From JADGQA01 sp964579855 (GTDB lineage Bacteria; Bacteroidota; Ignavibacteria; UBA10030), in contig CAZOIM010000140.1 of NCBI GenBank assembly GCA_964579855.1, positions 1-10,889 on the forward strand: a stretch of DNA of 10,889 nt, given 5' to 3'. A program made the translations under genes and the position numbers. The stretch's first letter is position 1, and each line of letters starts with the position of its first letter. Positions 1 to 6,646 of the stretch are shown here, piece after piece. The notes beneath the pieces are model-generated. The model was not told the origin of the DNA. It saw only the letters and a list, made by a program, of their open reading frames with translations, and did not search any database.

Positions 1-132
1 CGCACAAAGGCCAAACGGTTCGGGTTTGATGTCAAGGGGCCACTGAACCAGAAAGCCTGGCTACTCGGAATTATTAAATCTCTTCCGAGGTTTGAGCCAC
101 TTTGTCCCCCTTGGTTCAAATTCTCCGACTGA
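1..132 (+). other. Possible C-terminal end of a truncated CDS, or non-coding structured DNA
   Basis: Frame 1 is open from the window edge to a TGA at 130-132, giving 43 codons that end in ...FEPLCPPWFKFSD. I do not recognise a family. The same stretch holds two adjacent hairpins (64-89 and 91-120), and the opposite strand is also open here, as expected if the bases are constrained by structure and not by coding. It could be the tail of a gene that starts outside the window, or a non-coding repeat that happens to be open. No start codon or ribosome binding site can be judged. Confidence 0.2.
64..120. repeat. Two adjacent perfect or near-perfect hairpins
   Basis: Hairpin A pairs CTCGGAA (64-70) with TTCCGAG (83-89), seven perfect base pairs around a 12-base loop. 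One base further on, hairpin B pairs TTTGAGCCA (91-99) with TGGTTCAAA (112-120), nine pairs with one G-T, again around a 12-base loop. Neither strand has a run of T after the stems, so this is not a standard intrinsic terminator. The equal loops and tight packing suggest a structured RNA fragment or a REP-like dispersed palindrome. I see no second copy in the window. Confidence 0.5.
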
Positions 133-366
133 CCGACCAACTCCTCTTGTGACAAGCAACACCCGATTATCGCACCGACAACAAACTACAAACTTACGTA
201 GTTGTTTCCCCGTGGTGGCCTTCCTATTATTTCCAAGTAGTGTGTGAACTCGCAGAGCCGATGATCTTAGATGCCCGAGAGAATTTCGTTGACGGAGAAT
301 ATTCACGCGGATGCAAGTCGAAATCAATGCAATATATATGCAGCAAACAATTAACCATTCACAGTT
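133..366. other. Intergenic region upstream of the T9SS gene pair
   Basis: No convincing gene is present. Frames open across this stretch have no Shine-Dalgarno sequence and no family resemblance. A bulged inverted repeat around AACTAC (185-190) and GTAGTT (199-204) is visible but has no T-run. The promoter of the downstream group presumably lies here, but I could not find a convincing -35/-10 pair or the Bacteroidota TTTG...TAnnTTTG pattern. Confidence 0.4.
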
Positions 367-373
367 GGGAGGG
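367..373 (+). promoter_or_regulatory. Ribosome binding site deciding the start at 381
   Basis: GGGAGGG lies seven bases before the ATG at 381. That ATG begins a textbook signal peptide, so it is preferred over an in-frame ATG at 240 that would add 47 residues without any signal-peptide logic. Confidence 0.8.
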
Positions 374-380
374 TAACAAG

Positions 381-1241
381 ATGAAATTCGTTACAAATGT
401 AAGATCGTTCGCAGTCGTACTCGGTCTGTTGGCAGCCTTTTCCGCGACCGCATTTGCGCAGATCCCCAACCCTGGGTTCGAAACGTGGTCGTTAGGGGTA
501 CCTGCGGGATGGACGACAAACAATGCTCTGGGAGTCGACACAACCGTTGTGAGAACAACAGACGTTCATTCCGGAACATATGCTGCGCAGGGAATTGTCA
601 CCTCTCTTGTCGGTGTCACCATTCCGCCAACCCTGTCGGTCCTTTTTCCGTGGACAACCCGGTCAGCGACGTTCAGCGGATACTACAAATATTCCCCCGT
701 AGGCGGCGATACGTTGATGATCGCTGCCGTGCTCGCCGGAAGCAGTACTGCCGTCGCAGCCGGAATAATGAAGACCACCGTAGCAAAGTCGGCGTACACT
801 CAGTTCTCCATTACGCTGCAATATCTAAACTCAGCCACACCCGACTCGGGCGGAGTCTACTTCGCGATTATACCCGCAACCGGGTCTACATTGGCTCATG
901 CAGGTTCGACATTCAAAATTGACGACATTGCATTTGCAGGTGCCACGGGTGTTGAGTCAGCGGTCGGACAGACCCCAAAATCGTATACTCTCCATCAAAA
1001 CTACCCCAATCCGTTCAATCCGACAACGCTCATCAATTACGAGTTGCCGATTGCAAGTCAAGTCAATCTGAAGGTCTATGACGTGCTTGGACGGGAGGTT
1101 GCAACGTTGGTGGACGGGCGTGAGGATGCTGGAGTCCATCAAGTCAAGTTCGACGCGTCGCGATTGACGAGCGGGATCTACTTCTACCAACTGCAGGCCG
1201 GAACTTTTGTCGCCTCGAGGAAGTTAGTTCTGCTAAGATAG
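381..1241 (+). CDS. T9SS-exported beta-sandwich (carbohydrate-binding-like) protein
   Basis: This is a 286-residue exported protein of unknown exact role. Residues 1-26 form a signal peptide ending in the cleavage-like AFA, before QIPNPGFETW. Residues about 27-190 begin NPGFETWSLGVPAGW and contain SGYYKY, GDTL and FKIDDIAF. This pattern resembles the galactose-binding or PCMD-like jelly-roll domains of Bacteroidota surface proteins, which often bind carbohydrate; that function is inferred. Residues 201-286 are a complete T9SS type A sorting domain (QNYPNPFNPTT, YDVLGREVATLV, SGIYFYQLQAG, KLVLL), so the mature protein should cross the outer membrane and be released or attached to the surface. 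The gene lies 72 bases before the GH13 gene on the same strand, and the two sorting domains are 64/86 identical by hand alignment. A substrate-binding partner of the amylase is plausible but unproven. Confidence 0.85.
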   Translation: MKFVTNVRSFAVVLGLLAAFSATAFAQIPNPGFETWSLGVPAGWTTNNALGVDTTVVRTTDVHSGTYAAQGIVTSLVGVTIPPTLSVLFPWTTRSATFSGYYKYSPVGGDTLMIAAVLAGSSTAVAAGIMKTTVAKSAYTQFSITLQYLNSATPDSGGVYFAIIPATGSTLAHAGSTFKIDDIAFAGATGVESAVGQTPKSYTLHQNYPNPFNPTTLINYELPIASQVNLKVYDVLGREVATLVDGREDAGVHQVKFDASRLTSGIYFYQLQAGTFVASRKLVLLR

Positions 1242-1313
1242 ACGTTGTCAACCCTTGACCGTAGGGCCATGGTCCAGCGTCGTTGTGAATTTCATAATGA
1301 GAGCAGAACGACG

Positions 1314-3788
1314 ATGAGAAAATGCGTGTTGCTTTTGACGCTGGTATTCCTGCCGTGGTTTCTTGACGCACAAAGTTCGGACAGCGTCAGTGTGACATTT
1401 CGTCTTGATGATCCACATCGTTCCTACGTCAGGGTGTTCGTCCCGGGGGTTTTTAACAACTGGGGGCCCCAGCTGAGCGACGGCACAATCACGCCGGATG
1501 CGCCGTCGCTGATGTCGTTTGATTCCCTGGGAGGATTCTGGAAGAAACAAGTGTGGTTGCACGTAGGCCTATCCTATGCCTACAAGTTCTTCTATTATAA
1601 CAATCAATCCGGATCAGAGTTTACCTGGATTCAAGATCCGTTGAATTTCGCAACCGACAGCTCCCAGTTCAACAACTCTCTCCTCAACGTCTCCGATCCA
1701 ATGGTGTTCGAGGTTGCGCGCAAAGCGGACACGACGGGATTTATCCGCGGAGTCATGGCGGGAATCTTTTCGTCGTCCTCAATCGCATCCATCAACGTCT
1801 TTGCCGACTCTGATTTGTTCTCCGGTTTGGGTTCGTATAACGCATCGACGGGCCTGCTGAATCTTGACTTCGGCAGATCGTATGACACAACGCAGTTGTC
1901 GCTCCACATTTCCGCAACGAACGTCCAAGGCAAGAACGGATCCTGGTCCAGACTCTACGCTCCCGAGAACTGGGAAAACGAAGTCTTCTACCAAATCTTT
2001 CCCAGGAGCTTTCGTGATAGTAATGGCGATGGCATCGGTGACTTCAACGGCATCGCGCAGAAGCTCGATTATCTTCAGGCTCTCGGGGTAACGGCGGTAT
2101 GGTTGAACCCGATCACGCGTTCCCACGCCTATCACAATTATTTTTCGGACGATTTCGATTCGACAGACACCAACTTCGGATCGAACGTGGACTTCACCAA
2201 CCTCGTAAAAGCCCTCCATGCCCGCGGCATGAAGATTTTTATCGACATGGAAACGCAGTACATTTCGCGGCACCATCTCTGGTATCTTAATTCCTCTATG
2301 AACCCCTCATCGGCATACGGCCCATATATTGTCTATAGGGGAGCCGGCAACACGATACCCGACACGTTGTCCTTTTTGGGCTACGATGGACAGTGGCTCA
2401 CCAATATGGTATTGAATTTGCGATCCCCAGGACTCCTCTCCTACGAAAAGCGAATGTACGCTTCGTGGGTCGACCCCAATGGCGACGGGAAGTTCGACGA
2501 CGGCGTGGACGGGTTCCGGCTCGACCACTTTATGGATAACCTGGACGGCAACGGCGAAAACCCTCATATGTTCAACGATTTTTGGAAGCCGTTGTTCGAC
2601 ACGCTGCGAGGCATCAACCCCCGCCTCTTCTTCCTGGCCGAACAAGCCGATTGGGGAATCGGCTCGAATGAACTCACCAACGGAAATACCGACGGAGTTT
2701 TTGCCATACCGCTTCAGATGGACATTCGTTCCTTCGATAAGAACACCATTCTTGACGGGATTACTCAAACCCTTGCCGGTACGCCAGCGGGAAAATTCCA
2801 GTTCACAATCATCGAGAACCACGACATGAACAGGTTTGCTTCGGTCGTGGGAAGCGACCCGGGGAAGCTTCGGATCGGTGCGGCTCTTCTGCTTTCGCTG
2901 AAGGGCGTTCCCTGCCTGTATTACGGACAGGAGATTGGCATGCGTGGAGTGGGACAAAACTGGGATGGCGGCGATAGTGGTGATATCCCAAAGCGCGAAG
3001 CATTCAAGTGGAACAGGATCGTTTCAAGTCCTGGTATGGCGCTTTGGTATAAAAATACGGGACCGTGGTGGACGGCCACTTCACTACACGACAGCGATGG
3101 CACTTCGTTGGAGGAACAGCAGGCCGATAGCGCTTCGCTGTGGTATTACTATCAAAAGCTGATAGGCATACGAAAGGGCTCAATAGCCCTCCGCGTGGGA
3201 AGTTATACGACCGTCAATACGACGAATGCTAATGTGTTGGCCTTTGTCCGTTCATACAATGCCGACACAACACATCAGAACATCGCAGTAGCAGTCAACT
3301 TGTCGAATACTGCTCAGAGTGCAAACCTCGATTTTACTTCCACACCGGTTCAAGCTGCCGACCACCAGATGCTGGATATGATGAGATCTCAATCCTTCGC
3401 GCCTCTGTCAATCTCAAATATCTCTTCCTACCCGCTTTCAATCCCGCCCTATGGCGTTTCCATCATTGATATACGGCCGCCGACGGTTCTCAGCAATGCA
3501 AAGAATGCGAAGGATGCGTTGCCAAAAGCGTATCGATTGGAACAGAATTATCCCAATCCGTTCAACCCAACAACAGTTATCGAATATGACTTACCCATTG
3601 CCGGTAGAATCAGTCTGAAAGTCTTCGATTTGCTTGGACGGGAGATTGCCACACTGGTAGTCGGACGGATGGAAGCGGGAGTGCATCAGGTTACGTTCGA
3701 CGCGTCTCGATTGACGAGCGGGGTCTACTTCTACAAGCTACAGGCAGGATCGTTTGTCGCCTCGAAAAAGCTCGTGTTGCTGAAATGA
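1314..3788 (+). CDS. Secreted GH13 alpha-amylase-family glycoside hydrolase with T9SS tail
   Basis: This 824-residue enzyme should hydrolyse or rearrange alpha-glucans such as starch or maltodextrins outside the cell. The start at 1314 gives a signal peptide (MRKCVLLLTLVFLPWFLDAQ); an in-frame ATG at 1245 would add 23 unlikely residues. The Shine-Dalgarno sequence is weak (AGAG at 1300-1303). Domains in order: an E-set/CBM48-like N-terminal module (about 25-95, with FVPGVFNNWG); a linker region; a GH13 barrel from about residue 222 (WENEVFYQIFPRSF, then a Ca-loop-like DSNGDGIGDFNGI at 235-247); a C-terminal beta domain; and a T9SS sorting domain (739-824). Catalytic residues expected for GH13 are present: nucleophile D404 in DGFRLDH, acid/base E443 in FFLAEQ, and D504 in IENHD. 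Region I is unusual: the usual D..-NH is D311-MET-Q315-Y316. An acidic DPNGDGKFDDG loop (387-397) precedes the nucleophile. Substrate (amylase, neopullulanase or cyclodextrinase type) cannot be fixed from sequence alone. Confidence 0.93.
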   Translation: MRKCVLLLTLVFLPWFLDAQSSDSVSVTFRLDDPHRSYVRVFVPGVFNNWGPQLSDGTITPDAPSLMSFDSLGGFWKKQVWLHVGLSYAYKFFYYNNQSGSEFTWIQDPLNFATDSSQFNNSLLNVSDPMVFEVARKADTTGFIRGVMAGIFSSSSIASINVFADSDLFSGLGSYNASTGLLNLDFGRSYDTTQLSLHISATNVQGKNGSWSRLYAPENWENEVFYQIFPRSFRDSNGDGIGDFNGIAQKLDYLQALGVTAVWLNPITRSHAYHNYFSDDFDSTDTNFGSNVDFTNLVKALHARGMKIFIDMETQYISRHHLWYLNSSMNPSSAYGPYIVYRGAGNTIPDTLSFLGYDGQWLTNMVLNLRSPGLLSYEKRMYASWVDPNGDGKFDDGVDGFRLDHFMDNLDGNGENPHMFNDFWKPLFDTLRGINPRLFFLAEQADWGIGSNELTNGNTDGVFAIPLQMDIRSFDKNTILDGITQTLAGTPAGKFQFTIIENHDMNRFASVVGSDPGKLRIGAALLLSLKGVPCLYYGQEIGMRGVGQNWDGGDSGDIPKREAFKWNRIVSSPGMALWYKNTGPWWTATSLHDSDGTSLEEQQADSASLWYYYQKLIGIRKGSIALRVGSYTTVNTTNANVLAFVRSYNADTTHQNIAVAVNLSNTAQSANLDFTSTPVQAADHQMLDMMRSQSFAPLSISNISSYPLSIPPYGVSIIDIRPPTVLSNAKNAKDALPKAYRLEQNYPNPFNPTTVIEYDLPIAGRISLKVFDLLGREIATLVVGRMEAGVHQVTFDASRLTSGVYFYKLQAGSFVASKKLVLLK

Positions 3789-3894
3789 GCCGGGGAAGAG
3801 GGAACAGTTTTGATCGAATGTCTGTTCAATGAAACGATTACGTCCACCTCGGGGTCCAGTTTTGCCGACCCGCGGAATTCAAACACCATTCTTT

Positions 3895-3900
3895 GAAAGG
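3895..3900 (+). promoter_or_regulatory. Ribosome binding site deciding the start at 3907
   Basis: GAAAGG lies six bases before the ATG at 3907, which opens a signal peptide. An in-frame ATG at 3829 would place 26 charged and proline-rich residues before that signal peptide and is rejected. Confidence 0.65.
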
Positions 3901-3906
3901 CAGTTC

Positions 3907-4650
3907 ATGAAAAGACTTGTTCTTGCGTTCACGATGCTCCTGATATCGACCACCCTGTTCTCGCAGCAGTTCAAATTCCCCGACAAGCCGAAGAATTCCA
4001 CTGTTCTTCCCAAGAACATCACGGCAAAGGAACTAGGAGCCACCATGCGGGGATTTACAGGAGCCCTCGGTGTCCGCTGTTCATACTGTCACGTCGGGAA
4101 AGAAGGAATGGATTTGAAGGATTTCGATTTTTCCTCCGATGACAAACCTGCGAAGGCTAAGGCACGCACCATGATCAAGATGGTCGAGGCGGTGAACACG
4201 CAATATCTTTCGCAACTCAGCAAGGAAAGCTCCAACGGCATCCAGGTTTCCTGCGTCACGTGTCACCACGGCGTCCCGGTTCCCATGGCGCTCGAAGATG
4301 TCCTGAAGAAGACGTTCGACCAGAGTGGACTCGATTCCACGGTCAGGCAATACCGTGCCCTGCGGGAAAAATATTACGGAGCAAATGCCTACAATTTCAA
4401 AGAAGGGACGCTCCTCCGTCTTGCGGACAAGATTTTCGAAGACTCGACGAAACGTTCAGCGGCGTTCGAAATCGTGCGACTCAATATCGAGATGTACCCG
4501 TCGTTCCCTTTCTCGTATGCGCACCTCGGGAGCTGGTATGACGACATGAAGAATGTCCCGCTGGCAATTGAGAATTACAAAAAGGCGTTGTCATTCATTC
4601 CGGAAAACGAGTTTCTGAAGAAACGGATAGCGGAACTCGAAGGAAAGTAG
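3907..4650 (+). CDS. Di-haem c-type cytochrome, reaction-centre-cytochrome-like, with TPR-like tail
   Basis: This is a 247-residue exported haem protein and probable periplasmic electron carrier. Residues 1-20 (MKRLVLAFTMLLISTTLFSQ) are a signal peptide. Two CXXCH haem sites are visible: CSYCH at 58-62 and CVTCH at 116-120. Before the first site is M47 in MRGFTGALGV, and between the sites is ARTMIKMVEAVN (M89, M92). This arrangement (helix with Met, LGV.C.YCH, then A+.M..MV..(I/V)N and C.TCH.G) matches the photosynthetic reaction centre cytochrome c subunit family (PF02276 type), which is also widespread in non-phototrophs such as Acidobacteria and Bacteroidota. Only two of the four haems of the true subunit are present. 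Residues about 190-240 look like one or two TPR-type helix pairs (AHLGSWYDDMKNVPLAIENYKKAL is the clearest stretch, here quoted only by its ends: AHLGSWYDD...YKKAL). It follows the GH13 gene by 118 bases and precedes a strong terminator. The redox partner is unknown. Confidence 0.88.
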   Translation: MKRLVLAFTMLLISTTLFSQQFKFPDKPKNSTVLPKNITAKELGATMRGFTGALGVRCSYCHVGKEGMDLKDFDFSSDDKPAKAKARTMIKMVEAVNTQYLSQLSKESSNGIQVSCVTCHHGVPVPMALEDVLKKTFDQSGLDSTVRQYRALREKYYGANAYNFKEGTLLRLADKIFEDSTKRSAAFEIVRLNIEMYPSFPFSYAHLGSWYDDMKNVPLAIENYKKALSFIPENEFLKKRIAELEGK

Positions 4651-4670
4651 AAATTCAGACGAAGGATTCT

Positions 4671-4712
4671 GGCCCAGATGCTGTTATCTTGTCTGGGCCT
4701 TTTGACTTTTTT
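4671..4712 (+). terminator. Intrinsic terminator after the cytochrome gene
   Basis: GGCCCAGA (4671-4678) pairs perfectly with TCTGGGCC (4692-4699) around a 13-base loop and is followed at once by TTTTGACTTTTTT. It lies 21 bases after the cytochrome stop codon and closes the + strand group that starts at 381. Confidence 0.9.
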
Positions 4713-5205
4713 GGGACGGGTGAACAGCCTTCGTCCGCGCGCCAACAGAGATTGCAGAAAAAGATGCGAATTTCTTCGATTATGCGAGCGGGACACGAAA
4801 TTGTCAAATCTGAACATTGGAAATAAGGTGCTTGATATTCTCAATAGACTTCGCCAAATTTGTTACACCACTTCTACCGGGGATCCTTCATAATCCATTG
4901 CGTTTGAGTTTTGTTGCTTCCTTGTGATCCTGGAATCAATGGGACAATAGGCAATGGTTCGTTATTTAACCTGCCCATCATTCAAAGTTCAATTGATCAT
5001 TCGTCGAACCAAGGTTGTTGACGCTTGACATCCCCCATTGAGTTGTCCGTCAGGGGCAGTCGGGCCAATAGCATTGGTGATTTCGAAAGAACGAGCATTT
5101 AGTATTCAATCCGCCATTCAAGGTCATTCGGAGATTCTTTGCGGAATTTGTTACTGCGGTTGAAGCTTCTCTAATCGCTCAATAACAATATTCGTTCAAC
5201 TTCTC
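4713..5205. other. Long intergenic stretch without a convincing gene
   Basis: Frames here are short and lack ribosome binding sites or family resemblance. An open frame of about 70 codons on the + strand (4678-4893) starts inside the terminator hairpin and is rejected. TTGACA occurs at 5025-5030, but no -10 hexamer is found at normal spacing. The promoter of the lipoprotein gene must lie here or just downstream, and I could not place it. No inverted or tandem repeats stood out. Confidence 0.45.
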
Positions 5206-5212
5206 AAAGGAG
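5206..5212 (+). promoter_or_regulatory. Ribosome binding site of the lipoprotein gene
   Basis: AAAGGAG lies seven bases before the ATG at 5220, an optimal Shine-Dalgarno placement that supports this start. Confidence 0.85.
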
Positions 5213-5219
5213 TACTCCG

Positions 5220-5864
5220 ATGAAAAAGTCAATGCTTGTTCTCGCAGTTTTTCTGTCTTTACTTTCTTGCAGGAAGAGTGGAATGAATCCGATTGAGCCA
5301 CCTGTGGTGCAAGAAAAAGTCGCAGACTACTTTCCAATGACAGACGGCAGCTACTGGATTTATCGACAATATAACGCAGATAGTTCTCTTATCTTCAGCG
5401 AGTCCAATGATTTTGACAGCGTGGCGATTGATAAAGACACATTGATACGCGGAATTTTGTATAAGAAAATCAGTTCCTCGTTCTTAGGTCCCGTCTTTAT
5501 GCGGGATTCTTCCGGTTACCTGATTAATGATTGGGGCGCAAAGTTCTTCACTGTGAACAAGGACACTTCAGTACTCAGGATAGAATATCCAATTGCTCCA
5601 GACAGTTCGCTAGTCCTCACCGCAGTGATGCAGAATTCCGATTCAATCTCGGTTGTCCCCGCAGGACAGTTCATGGCCAAATATGTCCTGGGAACACTGA
5701 CTTCAATTGGTCTGACGTCAGCTTGGAGTGGTCAAAGAAACCTATTTAATTCGTATTCGAAAAATGTGGGCAAAGTTTGCAGAAGATTGGCGTGGGCCTA
5801 TCAGGGGACATACATTGAAGAGCGACTTGTAAGATATCGAGTTGTAGGAAATCAGACACCGTAA
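5220..5864 (+). CDS. Lipoprotein of unknown function (YFP..dGsyW / VPAGqF type)
   Basis: This is a 214-residue predicted lipoprotein. Residues 1-17 (MKKSMLVLAVFLSLLSC) form a lipoprotein signal with lipobox LLSC, and C17 is the likely lipidation site. The residues after it (RKSG) contain no acidic patch, so no Bacteroidota surface-export signal is evident and a periplasm-facing position is likeliest. The mature part starts with YFPMTDGSYWIYR (37-49), and later has VPAGQF (146-151) and NVGKV (182-186). I associate this pattern (YFPL..G..W.Y, then VPAGTF, then NVGLV) with a large group of uncharacterised Bacteroidota/Ignavibacteria secreted proteins, probably all-beta. No catalytic motif is visible, so I do not assign a function. 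The gene stands alone between an upstream terminator and its own terminator. Confidence 0.85.
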   Translation: MKKSMLVLAVFLSLLSCRKSGMNPIEPPVVQEKVADYFPMTDGSYWIYRQYNADSSLIFSESNDFDSVAIDKDTLIRGILYKKISSSFLGPVFMRDSSGYLINDWGAKFFTVNKDTSVLRIEYPIAPDSSLVLTAVMQNSDSISVVPAGQFMAKYVLGTLTSIGLTSAWSGQRNLFNSYSKNVGKVCRRLAWAYQGTYIEERLVRYRVVGNQTP

Positions 5865-5962
5865 CATCAACTCAGACCGATGAGAGCAAAACGCGAAGGA
5901 CGACTTTCGTTGACGTCTCAAGGGTCGATTCGCTGACAAACGCTTGCGAAAAGTCTTGCTGT

Positions 5963-5997
5963 GCCCGAGTTTAGAACAAGCTCGGGCGTTTTATTTG
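5963..5997 (+). terminator. Intrinsic terminator after the lipoprotein gene
   Basis: GCCCGAG (5963-5969) pairs perfectly with CTCGGGC (5981-5987) around an 11-base loop and is followed by GTTTTATTT. It acts on the + strand, about 100 bases after the lipoprotein stop. The reverse strand has no T-run after the stem, so it is not bidirectional. Confidence 0.85.
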
Positions 5998-6024
5998 CCT
6001 TGGGATAAATGCGTTTGAAGGATG

Positions 6025-6067
6025 AAAAAACGAAGAAGTCCGAAATGCCGGGGTTGATATCTTCCGA
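6025..6067 (-). terminator. Weak candidate terminator after the STAS-like gene
   Basis: Reading the - strand just past the TAG at 6073-6075, a short CGGAAG...CTTC(TT)CG stem with a two-base bulge is followed by six T residues (the A-run at 6025-6030 on the + strand). The stem is short with a long loop, so this is only suggestive. Confidence 0.25.
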
Positions 6068-6072
6068 AAAGC

Positions 6073-6441
6073 CTACACGCCCTTCAAGTAACGCTCCGCG
6101 AGACCCCGGTCTGTAAAGAGCGACATATTGACGCCGGCATTTTGTGCGGCAAGTACGACAAAATCGTGAGAGCGATCATTCGGATCGACAAGAATTGCCG
6201 CCCGCGCCGCCCGATCAATTCCGGTCCCCTTCATATCCTCGTTCGCAAATGTGAAATTATTCGAAACGGTGTCGGTGTTCTGTGACTCCGTCAAGTCGAC
6301 AAGATAATTTCGGATCCCGAGCGATTTTCCCAACGCGTGCGCCTCAAGATTATACCCCATCGACGATTGACGGGTAATCGTACCCGTGACCTTGAGGATG
6401 ATATAAGTTCTGCAGGGGGATACGGTTATGTTATGAGCCAT
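6073..6441 (-). CDS. Small cytoplasmic STAS/SpoIIAA-like domain protein
   Basis: This 122-residue protein has no signal peptide or membrane helix and should be cytoplasmic. The layout ITVSPCRTYIILKVTGTIT (5-23), then helix, then IRNYLVDLTES (43-53), then AAILVDPNDRSHDFVVLAA (81-99) and FTDRGLAERYL (109-119), alternates beta strands and helices. It resembles single-domain STAS/SpoIIAA-like (SEC14-like) proteins, which are often regulatory or of unknown role; this is resemblance only. The DPNDRSHDF segment (86-94) looks like the most family-specific part. No good Shine-Dalgarno sequence precedes the ATG. It lies 205 bases downstream of the metallophosphoesterase gene on the same strand, a gap large enough for its own promoter, so co-transcription is uncertain. 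Confidence 0.75.
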   Translation of the reverse strand: MAHNITVSPCRTYIILKVTGTITRQSSMGYNLEAHALGKSLGIRNYLVDLTESQNTDTVSNNFTFANEDMKGTGIDRAARAAILVDPNDRSHDFVVLAAQNAGVNMSLFTDRGLAERYLKGV

Positions 6442-6646
6442 GATGAAAGTTTCAATTGGTATTATCGAAAGTTCACGTCAATTCCGCTACTCCTGCCAAT
6501 CTCGAGTTCCAAGTTGTGCCTACATAGGGGGTAAAGCGGTAATAGCGTGGTAAGTAATACGAAGTAATGTTGAAAGTGTTTCTGTACGATATTTTGGAGT
6601 CAATCCAAAGCCGGTCTGTCATTTCTGCAATTACGCCTGAATTCCG

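Noticed and set aside
91..132. tRNA-like T-loop (GGTTCAAATTC)
   Set aside because: The flanking bases do not form a T-stem or acceptor stem, and GGTTCAAA is instead used in hairpin B.
61..327. An 88-codon - strand frame at the left edge
   Set aside because: It runs through the double-hairpin element and intergenic DNA, with no ribosome binding site; openness is likely by chance.
2307..2957. A 216-codon open frame on the - strand inside the GH13 gene
   Set aside because: It lies entirely opposite a gene with full GH13 motifs, has no ribosome binding site or recognisable domain, and similar opposite-strand frames occur along the other genes.
4678..4893. A 71-codon + strand frame after the cytochrome gene
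   Set aside because: Its start lies inside the terminator hairpin, it has no Shine-Dalgarno sequence and its translation resembles nothing.
5025..5053. TTGACA upstream of the lipoprotein gene as a promoter
   Set aside because: No -10-like hexamer is found 16-18 bases downstream, and the site is about 190 bases from the gene.
6593..6609. TTTGGA/TCCAAA hairpin downstream of the metallophosphoesterase gene as a terminator
   Set aside because: The stem is AT-rich with only six pairs, and on the - strand it is followed by ATATCG and not by a T-run.
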